The notes beneath the pieces are model-generated. The model was not told the origin of the DNA and did not search any database. It saw only the letters and a list, made by a program, of their open reading frames with translations. 64,000 nt of DNA from Streptomyces rimosus (GTDB lineage Bacteria; Actinomycetota; Actinomycetes; Streptomycetales; Streptomycetaceae), in contig NZ_CP023688.1 of the NCBI RefSeq assembly GCF_008704655.1, positions 5,819,501 to 5,883,500 of the forward strand, in the 5' to 3' direction. Below, one piece after another: positions 16,418 through 23,126 of the stretch; the first letter of the stretch is position 1; each line of letters starts with the position of its first letter. The translations under genes were made by a program, and so were the position numbers.

Positions 16418-16561
16418 TCACCAGAAGGTGCTGTGCTGGCCGCCCCAGCTGTCGGAGAGTTCACCGGTGAAGCCGAGTGTCCGCTCGGCGAAAGCACCGG
16501 CCTCGGCCAGCTCGGGTGGTTCGTATTCGGCCGTCTCGTTCGCTTCCGGCGCTTCCCGCAT
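16418..16561 (-). CDS. Lasso peptide precursor (A), class II, 18-aa core
   Basis: A 47-residue precursor. The leader contains the B1-recognition signature in order: Tyr13, Pro16, Leu18, Gly22, Phe24 and Thr28. Thr28 is the conserved penultimate leader residue, so cleavage is expected after Leu29. The core is then GFTGELSDSWGGQHSTFW. Gly1 and Asp8 allow an eight-residue macrolactam ring, leaving a ten-residue tail whose bulky Gln13/His14 or Phe17/Trp18 could act as plugs. With no Cys it is class II. Calculated monoisotopic mass after loss of one water is about 1979.84 Da. AAGGGA lies 8 nt before the ATG. The core is unlike its neighbours in composition, and I recognise no characterised peptide with this exact sequence. 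Confidence 0.92.
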   Translation of the reverse strand: MREAPEANETAEYEPPELAEAGAFAERTLGFTGELSDSWGGQHSTFW

Positions 16562-16893
16562 CGGTTCGGTCCCTTCTCCCAGCCGTGCCGCTCTCCTAGC
16601 CGTGCCGCACGGTCGAACACACAGGGTGCTCGTGCGATTACGCAGCGCTTTCGGGGAAGATGCTGCCAGCGTCCACGCCGCCTGCCATTGCCCCTAACGA
16701 GTGATGTCGGGGGCGTGCGGGGTGCATTGGCGTAACCTCCGGCGGTTGTGCGCCGCCGGAGTGCGGACCGCTCACCGCGCGCTCCCAGGCGCGGTGAGAG
16801 CAAGGTTTCGCGGTGGTCACGCACCGCCACAGAGGGGAAACGCGCCCTCCCTAGCGTCCAGGTACGGCGACATACCGCGAGCTGGGAGGCGCG
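16562..16893. promoter_or_regulatory. Divergent lasso/narK intergenic region with two hairpins
   Basis: 332 bases between divergent genes must hold both promoters. Two inverted repeats stand out: arms 16738-16746/16753-16761 and 16771-16780/16789-16798, the second a perfect 10-bp stem. Neither has a T tract, so they look like 5'-leader structures of the nitrate-transporter mRNA or protein sites. No convincing GlnR box or -35/-10 pair was recognised. Confidence 0.4.
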
Positions 16894-18294
16894 ATGACAG
16901 ACACGGGAACGGCCACGGACGGATCTCCTCCGCGTCTCCCCGCGCGGGGGGCGGGCCGCTGGATCGAACGGTGGGACCCGGAGGACACGGCGTTCTGGGC
17001 GGAGCACGGGCGGCGGATCGCCCGGCGCAATCTGGTGCTCTCCATCCTCTGCGAGCACATCGGGTTCTCCGTGTGGAGCCTGTGGTCGGTCCTGGTGCTG
17101 TTCCTGGGGCCGGAGTACGGGATCGACGCGGCCGGGAAGTTCTTCCTGGTGGCGGTGGCGACGCTGGTGGGGGCCGTGCTGCGGGTGCCGTACACCTTCG
17201 CGGTGGCGCGGTTCGGCGGGCGCAACTGGACGGTGTTCAGCGTGGCGCTGCTGCTGGTCCCCACCGCCGCCGCGGCGTTCGCCCTGCGGCCGGGCACCCC
17301 GTACCCCGTCTTCCTGCTGGTCGCGGCCCTGGCCGGGGTCGGCGGCGGCAACTTCGCCTCGTCCATGACGAACATCAACTCCTTCTATCCGCTACGGAAG
17401 AAGGGTTGGGCGCTCGGCCTGAACGCGGGCGGCGGCAATCTCGGCGTGCCCGTCGTCCAGCTGCTCGGCCTGCTCGTCATCGCCACCGCGGGCGCGTCGC
17501 ACCCCCGGCTCCTGCTCGCCGTCTACCTGCCGCTGACCGTGGCCGCCGCGGTGCTGGCGGCGCTGTTCATGGACAATCTGCGGCCGGTGCGCAACGACAC
17601 CGGCGCGGCCAGGGACGCGGCCCGCGACCCGCACACCTGGATCGTCTCGCTGCTCTACCTCGGCACGTTCGGCTCCTTCATCGGCTACGGCTTCGCCTTC
17701 GGCCTCGTCCTCCAGACCCAGTTCGCGCGCACGCCCCTCCAGGCGGCGTCGCTGACCTTCATCGGGCCGCTGCTCGGTTCGCTGGTACGGCCGGTGGGCG
17801 GCCGGCTGGCGGACCGGTACGGCGGGGCCCGCATCACCCTGGTGAACTTCGCGGCGATGGCCGCCGCGACCGGCGTGGTGATCCTGGCGTCCGCGCGGCA
17901 CTCGCTGCCCGTCTTCCTCGCCGGTTTCGTCGCCCTGTTCGCGCTGTCCGGGCTCGGCAACGGGTCCACGTACAAGATGATCCCCGGCATCTTCCACGCC
18001 AAGGCGCTGGCGAAGGGTCTGACGGGAGCGGCCGCGGCGGCCCACGGGCGGCGGCTGTCCGGCGCCGCGATGGGCCTGATCGGCGCGGTCGGCGCGCTCG
18101 GCGGGCTGGGCATCAACCTCGCCTTCCGGCAGGCGTTCCAGGCGGCGGGGACGGGCATCCCGGCGTTCGTGGCGTTCCTCGGCTGTTACGCGCTGTGCTC
18201 CGCGGTGACCTGGGCCGTATACCTGAGGCGCGCGGCGCCCACCGGTCCCGTCCGAAAACCGGAGGCGTCCGAGCCCGCGCTCGCGGAGGTGTGA
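16894..18294 (+). CDS. narK: Nitrate/nitrite transporter, NarK family MFS
   Basis: Twelve-span major facilitator of 466 residues. Nitrate-porter signatures are present: GGNFASSMTNINSFYPLRKKGWALGLNAGGGN in the first half (positions about 154-185), an LGTFGSFIGYGFAFGL span, and GPLLGSLVRPVGGRLADRYGG in the second. The Gly-rich membrane motifs line the substrate path in NarK/NasA. An extra stretch near residues 375-390 (AAAAHGRRLSGAAMG) replaces part of a usual Gly-rich segment. GGGAGG lies upstream of the ATG. A HemD-type regulator follows, as recalled for SCO2959/SCO2958, pointing to nitrate uptake or nitrite export in nitrogen assimilation. Confidence 0.88.
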   Translation: MTDTGTATDGSPPRLPARGAGRWIERWDPEDTAFWAEHGRRIARRNLVLSILCEHIGFSVWSLWSVLVLFLGPEYGIDAAGKFFLVAVATLVGAVLRVPYTFAVARFGGRNWTVFSVALLLVPTAAAAFALRPGTPYPVFLLVAALAGVGGGNFASSMTNINSFYPLRKKGWALGLNAGGGNLGVPVVQLLGLLVIATAGASHPRLLLAVYLPLTVAAAVLAALFMDNLRPVRNDTGAARDAARDPHTWIVSLLYLGTFGSFIGYGFAFGLVLQTQFARTPLQAASLTFIGPLLGSLVRPVGGRLADRYGGARITLVNFAAMAAATGVVILASARHSLPVFLAGFVALFALSGLGNGSTYKMIPGIFHAKALAKGLTGAAAAAHGRRLSGAAMGLIGAVGALGGLGINLAFRQAFQAAGTGIPAFVAFLGCYALCSAVTWAVYLRRAAPTGPVRKPEASEPALAEV

Positions 18295-18434
18295 CGCGCG
18301 GGGCGGCGGGTGCCGGCAGCGGTCCGTAACAGCTGGGAAATACTGCGGGAGCGAGCCTGTCACCGGCGGTTGGCAGGCTCGGATCACCACCGGTGCCCGG
18401 CGGCACCGGAGCCGGGACGAGCCAGGGACGGACG

Positions 18435-19667
18435 ATGGACGAGGGCGAGCACGAGCACGACGAGCGGCGGGGCGACGGCGCGCGGCACGGCGAAGAGGAC
18501 GGCGGGCGGCAGCGCGACGGCCGGTCGCGGACCGGGCCCGAGGTCCGGCCGCTGGACGGGTTCACGGTCGGGGTGACCGCGGCCCGCCGCGCCGAGGAGC
18601 TGGGCGCGCTGCTCGAACGGCGCGGCGCCCAGGTCGTGCACGCCCCCGCGCTGCGCATCGTGCCGCTGCCGGACGACGCGGAACTGCTCGCCGCCACCAA
18701 GGACCTGATCGACCGGGCGCCCGACGTGGTGATCGCGACCACCGCGATCGGCTTCCGGGGCTGGATCGAGGCCGCGGAGGGCTGGGGGCTCGGCGCGGCG
18801 CTGCTCACCCGGCTCGGCGCGGTCGAACTGCTCGCCCGCGGCCCGAAGGTCAAGGGCGCCATCCGCGCCGCCGGGCTGACGGAGACCTGGTCGCCGGCGT
18901 CCGAATCGCTGGCGGAGGTGCTGGACCGGCTCCTGGAGGAGGGGGTGCGCGGGCGGCGGGTGGTCCTCCAGTTGCACGGCGAACCGCTGCCCGGCTTCGT
19001 CGAGTCGCTGCGCGCGGGCGGCGCCGAGGTGGTCGGCGTCCCGGTCTACCGGTGGATGCCGCCCGCCGACATCGGGCCCGTCGACCGGCTGCTGGATGCC
19101 GCGGTCACCCGAGGCCTGGACGCGGTCACGTTCACCAGCGCGCCGGCCGCCACCTCGCTGCTGCGCCGTGCGGAGGAGCGGGGCATGCGCGACGAACTGC
19201 TGCACGCGCTGCGGCACGACGTCATGCCCGCCTGCGTCGGACCGGTCACCGCGCTGCCGCTGGAGGCCCACGAGGTGACCACGTACCAGCCGGAACGTTT
19301 CCGGCTCGGCCCGCTCGTCCAGCTCCTGTGCCAGGAACTGCCGCACCGCACACGCCCGTTGACGATCGCCGGGCGGCGGCTGGAACTGCGCGGGCAGGCC
19401 GTTCTGGTGGACGGCGACCTGCGGCCCGTGCCCCCGGCCGGGATGGCATTGCTGCGCGCGCTGGCCCGCAGGCCCGGCTGGGTGGTCTCCCGCGCCGATC
19501 TGCTGCGCGCGCTGCCGGGCGCCGGACGGGACGAGCACGCTGTGGAAACGGCGATGGCCCGGCTGCGCAGCGCGCTGGGGGCGCCGAAGCTGATCCAGAC
19601 AGTGGTCAAGCGGGGGTACCGGCTGGCGCTGGATCCACGGGTCGGGGCCAAGTACGGCGACGTGTGA
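18435..19667 (+). CDS. nnaR: HemD-like nitrate assimilation regulator (NnaR type)
   Basis: Two-domain protein of about 410 residues. The N-terminal part has the uroporphyrinogen-III synthase fold (GFTVGVTAARRAEELGALLERRG, VIATTAIGFRGW, VTFTSAPAATSLLRRAEERG, ACVGPVTALPLEAHE). The C-terminal 100 residues are an OmpR-type winged helix (LELRGQAVLVDGDLRPVPPAGMALLRALARRPGWVVSRADLLRALPG then RLRSALGAPKLIQTVVKRGYRL). This fusion matches NnaR (SCO2958), recalled as a co-activator of nitrite reductase genes with GlnR. The His/Glu-rich start (EGEHEHDERRGDGARHGEED) could bind metal. ATG 18435 is favoured over an in-frame GTG at 18393. Enzyme activity in haem synthesis cannot be excluded. Confidence 0.82.
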   Translation: MDEGEHEHDERRGDGARHGEEDGGRQRDGRSRTGPEVRPLDGFTVGVTAARRAEELGALLERRGAQVVHAPALRIVPLPDDAELLAATKDLIDRAPDVVIATTAIGFRGWIEAAEGWGLGAALLTRLGAVELLARGPKVKGAIRAAGLTETWSPASESLAEVLDRLLEEGVRGRRVVLQLHGEPLPGFVESLRAGGAEVVGVPVYRWMPPADIGPVDRLLDAAVTRGLDAVTFTSAPAATSLLRRAEERGMRDELLHALRHDVMPACVGPVTALPLEAHEVTTYQPERFRLGPLVQLLCQELPHRTRPLTIAGRRLELRGQAVLVDGDLRPVPPAGMALLRALARRPGWVVSRADLLRALPGAGRDEHAVETAMARLRSALGAPKLIQTVVKRGYRLALDPRVGAKYGDV

Positions 19668-19737
19668 CGTAGCGCCCTGTACGCACGCGTCCGGCCCTGT
19701 CCCGTGAAGCCGTGCCCGGACGCTCGCCCGACTGCCG

Positions 19738-20514
19738 CTACGCCGGGTTCGTCACCCGGATCTTCGACTGGCCGTGCGGCCGGGTCTCCCAGTCCTCCAT
19801 GAACCGGGCCTCCAGTCCGTGCTTGCGGGCCAGCGCGAGCAGCGTCTCGGTGCGGTAGTAGAAGTCCTCGCGCAGTACCTGGTGTTCGGCGCCCTCGGTG
19901 CGGTCGAAGGTGAAGTCGAAGAACCCGCCCGGCGCCAGGATGCGGCCGACGTGCCGCAGGCCCTGGTCGATGACGGACAGCGGCGAGTGGGAGAAGACGC
20001 TGTGCGCGTGCACCACGTCGAAGTGCGCGTCCGGCAGGAAGTCGAAGGTCAGGTCCTGGGTGACCGTCAGATGCGGCAGTTTGTCCTGGAGTTCGTAGGT
20101 GACCAGCGTCTTCTTGGCGGAGACGAGGATGTCGGGGGAGATGTCGATGCCGTAGTAGTTGCCGCTGTCGAGGTACCCGATGAAGCGCCAGCCGGCCCGC
20201 AGGTTGCCGCAGCCGATGTCCAGCATCCGCATCTCCGGCCGCAGACCGTGCTCCTTCAGGTAGCCGAACTGCATCTCGCCCAGCGCCAGCCACCGTTCGT
20301 GGCTGCGGCTGCCGACCGCCGCCTCCGGGCTGCGGCCGGCGTCGGAGGCCATCACGGCGCGGTAGTACGCGATGTGGTCGGGGTGCTTCAGGCGCAGCCA
20401 GCCGTCCCGGGCGGTGCGCTTGAGGTACGGCGCGATGCGATCGGGGTGGTTGATGGCGTAACGGACCTTGTGCGACAGGCTGGCGCGGTTTTTGATCAGG
20501 GTCTTGGCCGACAT
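19738..20514 (-). CDS. Class I SAM-dependent methyltransferase
   Basis: 258-residue cytosolic protein with a Rossmann methyltransferase core. Motif I MLDIGCGNLRAGW at 97-109, acidic motif II near YYGIDIS, motif IV around FDVVHAHSVFSHSP, and post-motif text LAPGGFFDFTFDRTEG. The basic helical N-terminus (KNRASLSHKVRYAINHPDRIAPYLKRTARDGWLRLKHPDHIAYY) may contact a membrane or glycan substrate. The substrate is unknown; glycan or natural-product methylation are options. Its start codon lies 8 bases from a TATACA/TGTATA operator cluster, with TATAGT 7 nt before the ATG, so expression is probably tightly regulated and the mRNA may be leaderless. Confidence 0.8.
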   Translation of the reverse strand: MSAKTLIKNRASLSHKVRYAINHPDRIAPYLKRTARDGWLRLKHPDHIAYYRAVMASDAGRSPEAAVGSRSHERWLALGEMQFGYLKEHGLRPEMRMLDIGCGNLRAGWRFIGYLDSGNYYGIDISPDILVSAKKTLVTYELQDKLPHLTVTQDLTFDFLPDAHFDVVHAHSVFSHSPLSVIDQGLRHVGRILAPGGFFDFTFDRTEGAEHQVLREDFYYRTETLLALARKHGLEARFMEDWETRPHGQSKIRVTNPA

Positions 20515-20521
20515 GCCCCGG

Positions 20522-20527
20522 ACTATA
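20522..20527 (-). promoter_or_regulatory. Putative -10 box of a leaderless methyltransferase mRNA
   Basis: On the minus strand TATAGT ends 7 nt before the ATG at 20514. It lies inside the palindrome cluster, so a repressor bound there would block polymerase. Confidence 0.5.
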
Positions 20528-20554
20528 CAACAGCTGTATACATGCGATGTATAG
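20523..20554. promoter_or_regulatory. Overlapping TATACA/TGTATA palindromes (operator)
   Basis: Four half-sites: TATACA at 20524 and 20537, TGTATA at 20535 and 20548. They form a perfect TATACA-N5-TGTATA palindrome, a TGTATACA octamer at 20535-20542, and TATACAT-GCG-ATGTATA. The AT-rich block is isolated in a GC-rich gap between a methyltransferase and a putative CGNR regulator, which suits one shared repressor. Confidence 0.65.
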
Positions 20555-20656
20555 ACGCCGTGCGGTGTGGCGTGCGGCGGTGCCGAGGGTTCCGGCCCCG
20601 GGCCGTGCCGGGCACTCTGATAGGGCAAGGGTTGTCTCCCAGAGAGTGACGGGCAC

Positions 20657-21292
20657 ATGGCGGCGCCTTTTGACCTGCGGTTCGACTGCGGGCGGATCTG
20701 CCTCGACCTGATGGCCACGACCGGCCGCTCCGCCGAACGCCTGGCCGGCCCCGAACACTTGGCGGCCTGGCTGGTGGGTTCGGGCGTCGTCCCCGGCAGC
20801 GCCCAGCTCGGCGCCGTCGACCGCGGCTGGGTCGTACGCTTCCGGATGCTGCGCGAACTGCTGCGCCGCGTCGTCCACGACGAACTGTGCGGCCGGGCCG
20901 CCGAAGCCGACCTGCGCCTGCTCAACGCGGCCGCCACCGCAGCGGTGCCGCCCGCCCGCGCCGTACGCGCCGAGGACGGAGCCCTGGTACGGGCGTTCAC
21001 CGGGCCGCCCGACTGCGCCGGACTGCTGGCGGCGGTCGCGCGGGACGCCATAGGGATGCTGACCGACGCGTCGGAGCGCGGCCGGCTGCGGCAGTGCGAG
21101 GGCGAGAGCTGCACCCTGGTGTATCTGGACACCTCGCGCGGCCGGCGGCGCCGGTGGTGCTCCAGCGAGGTGTGCGGCAACCGGGAGCGGGTGGCGCGCC
21201 ACCGCAGGCGGGCCACCCGCCGGGCCGACGGCGCGGTTGCGGACGCGAAGGCGCAGGCGGTGGGCGGGGCGCCGGTCGCCGGGGTCCGCTGA
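20657..21292 (+). CDS. ABATE/CGNR zinc-finger protein, putative transcription regulator
   Basis: 211-residue protein. The N-terminal ABATE (DUF1470-like) domain holds FDLRFDCGRICLDLMAT. The C-terminal CGNR zinc finger has Cys147, Cys152, Cys168 and Cys173, with CGNR at 173-176, followed by a very basic helix (RERVARHRRRATRRA). Such proteins are abundant in actinobacteria and predicted to bind DNA. The gene is divergent from the methyltransferase and lies beside the palindrome cluster at 20523-20554, so it is the best local candidate to bind it. GAGAG is upstream of the ATG. Confidence 0.82.
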   Translation: MAAPFDLRFDCGRICLDLMATTGRSAERLAGPEHLAAWLVGSGVVPGSAQLGAVDRGWVVRFRMLRELLRRVVHDELCGRAAEADLRLLNAAATAAVPPARAVRAEDGALVRAFTGPPDCAGLLAAVARDAIGMLTDASERGRLRQCEGESCTLVYLDTSRGRRRRWCSSEVCGNRERVARHRRRATRRADGAVADAKAQAVGGAPVAGVR

Positions 21293-21600
21293 GCGCGGTC
21301 CGCACGAGTGCGCGTACGGGCGTACGGCGGCCCCTGCGCGCGTTTTCCTTCGGCACCCACCGATTCCGCCCGTACGGAACTGAGTCGGCGCCCCTCCGTA
21401 CCCGTACTGCTGGCTGAACGGGCCTGGCCCGGTACGGGATGCGAGACGAGGAGGCCGGACATGCGCGAACCCAGCCGCGGGCGGCGGGACGAGGTGAACG
21501 ACGGTGCGGACGGCGACCGCTGTGACACCGGCGACACGCGTGGGTGCTGATACGCATGCGCAGCGATTGTCCGATCCGCGCTATCGACCCGGGAGTTGGC
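21293..21600. other. Gap upstream of the ECF sigma gene
   Basis: 308 bases with several scattered CGTACGG-type short palindromes, common in this genome. GGGAG lies close to the GTG start of the sigma gene. No gene or confident promoter was recognised. Confidence 0.4.
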
Positions 21601-22140
21601 GTGCGCAAGGATGCCGTCGTGGCAGACAGTACGGCGCCGGACGAGGAGCTGATGCGGGCCCTCTACGAGGAGCACGCCGGCCCGCTGCTCGCCTTCGTGC
21701 TGCGCCTGGTGGCCGGCGACCGGCACCGGGCGGAGGACGTGGTGCAGGAGACCCTGCTGCGGGCCTGGCGCAACGCCGACCGGCTCCAGCACGCGACCGG
21801 CTCCATCCGCCCCTGGCTGGTGACCGTCGCCCGGCGCATCGTCATCGACAGCCACCGCAGCCGTCAGGCCCGGCCCCAGGAGGTCGACGCCGCCCCCTTG
21901 GAATCGATGCCGGCCGCCGACGAGATCGACCGGGCCCTGCGCCTGATGACGATCACCGAAGCGCTCGGCGACCTCAGCCAAGCCCACCGAGAGGCCCTGA
22001 TAGAGACCTATTTCAAGGGACGTACCGTCAGCGAGGCGGCCGAGGTGCTGCACGTGCCGGCCGGGACCGTGCGGTCCCGCGTCTTCTACGCGCTGCGCTC
22101 CCTGAAGCTCTCGCTCGAAGAACGAGGAGTGACGGCGTGA
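21601..22140 (+). CDS. sigU: ECF RNA polymerase sigma factor (SigU position)
   Basis: Group 4 sigma factor of 179 residues. Region 2 (EELMRALYEEHAGPLLAFVLRLVAGDRHRAEDVVQETLLRAWRNADRL) binds the -10 element and region 4 (ITEALGDLSQAHREALIETYFKGRTVSEAAEVLHVPAGTVRSRVFYALRSL) binds the -35. GTG 21601 is favoured by GGGAG upstream and by homologue length. The stop overlaps the start of a zinc-finger anti-sigma gene by 4 nt. Synteny (next to helD, malic enzyme, hup and murA) corresponds, from memory, to S. coelicolor sigU, whose unchecked activity blocks aerial development; the symbol is therefore tentative. Confidence 0.88.
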   Translation: MRKDAVVADSTAPDEELMRALYEEHAGPLLAFVLRLVAGDRHRAEDVVQETLLRAWRNADRLQHATGSIRPWLVTVARRIVIDSHRSRQARPQEVDAAPLESMPAADEIDRALRLMTITEALGDLSQAHREALIETYFKGRTVSEAAEVLHVPAGTVRSRVFYALRSLKLSLEERGVTA

Positions 22141-22877
22141 CGCGGCCCAGCGAACCCGTGGAACACACCGACGTCGGCGCCTACGCGCTGGGCGTCCTGG
22201 ACGACGCCGAGGCGGCCCGCTTCGAGGAGCACCTGGCCGGCTGCGACCGGTGCGCCGCCGAACTGGACGACCTGATGGACCTGCCGCCCCTGCTCGCCGA
22301 GGTCAGGGAGTCCGCGCCGGACGCGGAGGCGGTCGTCGCGGTCCCCGGCCCCGCCGTCCTGGAAGGGCTGCTGGCCGAGGCCGGCGCGGCCCGCCGGGTC
22401 CGGCGCCGGCGCCGCCTGTACCTGGTCGCCGCCGCCGCGGTGCTCGTCGCCGGCGGCCCCCTCGCCACGTACGCGCTGACCTCACAGGGCGCCGAGGAGA
22501 GCCCCGAGCACCTGGCGAGCTACGCCCGCACGATGTACGAACACGGCGAGAAGGCCGGCACCGTCGACCCGGTGACCAAGGTCGCCGCCAGCGTCTCCAT
22601 GGAGCGCAAGCCCTGGGGCACCCACGTCGCCCTCCGGCTGGGCAACGTCCGCGGCCCCCTGACCTGCGATCTGGTCGCCATCGGCAAGAGCGGCGCCGAG
22701 CAGACCGTGACGACCTGGGCGGTGCCCCCGGGCGGCTACGGTCTCAAGGACGGCGCCGCCAAGTGGAACAAGGAACCCCTCTACACCCACGGCGGCTCGG
22801 CCATGAACCGCTCCAACATCGACCGCTTCGAGGTCCGCACCTTGGACGGCAGGCGGCTGGCCCAGATCAAGGTCTGA
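22137..22877 (+). CDS. rsuA: Zinc-finger anti-sigma factor (RsuA position)
   Basis: Membrane-bound anti-sigma factor of 246 residues. Its cytosolic ZAS domain has His32-x3-Cys36-x2-Cys39 in EEHLAGCDRCAAEL. One membrane span follows at about 93-118 after an Arg-rich stop (RRVRRRRRLYLVAAAAVLV). The outer domain of about 125 residues (VAASVSMERKPWGTHVALRLGNV, LVAIGKSGAEQTVTTWAVPPGG) probably senses or is processed. It is coupled to the sigma gene by a GTGA overlap and should hold the sigma at the membrane until a signal leads to its inactivation. Confidence 0.87.
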   Translation: MTRPSEPVEHTDVGAYALGVLDDAEAARFEEHLAGCDRCAAELDDLMDLPPLLAEVRESAPDAEAVVAVPGPAVLEGLLAEAGAARRVRRRRRLYLVAAAAVLVAGGPLATYALTSQGAEESPEHLASYARTMYEHGEKAGTVDPVTKVAASVSMERKPWGTHVALRLGNVRGPLTCDLVAIGKSGAEQTVTTWAVPPGGYGLKDGAAKWNKEPLYTHGGSAMNRSNIDRFEVRTLDGRRLAQIKV

Positions 22878-23126
22878 CCGGCCACGCGCCACCGGCCGCC
22901 GCCCGCGCGGAGCCTGCGGTCCCGCCTCCCGGCCCCTTTCCTCCCGGACCAGGGCCCATCCCTGCACCCATAACAGAACGGAGCCGCTGATTCCGTGCGC
23001 AATGGCCACCCGGGCTGCCCGGTTTGGTCCCGCCCGGTGGTGATTTCGTCCTTTGGGTCAGGTGCGCCCGGTGCCCGGTTCGCGTACGGTTGACGGCTGC
23101 CCTACGCACAGAAGAAGGGGGCCTGG

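Noticed and set aside
16017..16421. Pro/Arg-rich minus-strand frame between lasso A and C, starting at a GTG that overlaps the precursor stop
   Set aside because: Low-complexity composition, no domain, and it overlaps the cyclase start by 58 bases; better explained as a GC-rich spacer.
16418..16561. Lasso core starting at Leu29 with a nine-residue ring
   Set aside because: It would place Thr28 at -1, whereas the conserved leader Thr is at -2; Gly1-Asp8 fits the rule and the family better.
12968..16893. Lasso-specific ABC transporter (D gene) or isopeptidase
   Set aside because: No ATPase or hydrolase gene lies in or beside the cluster; the adjacent MFS is a nitrate-type carrier and the lipoprotein is of DUF4232 type.
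22878..23126. Rifamycin-associated element upstream of the HelD gene
   Set aside because: I could not recognise a matching inverted repeat in this gap.
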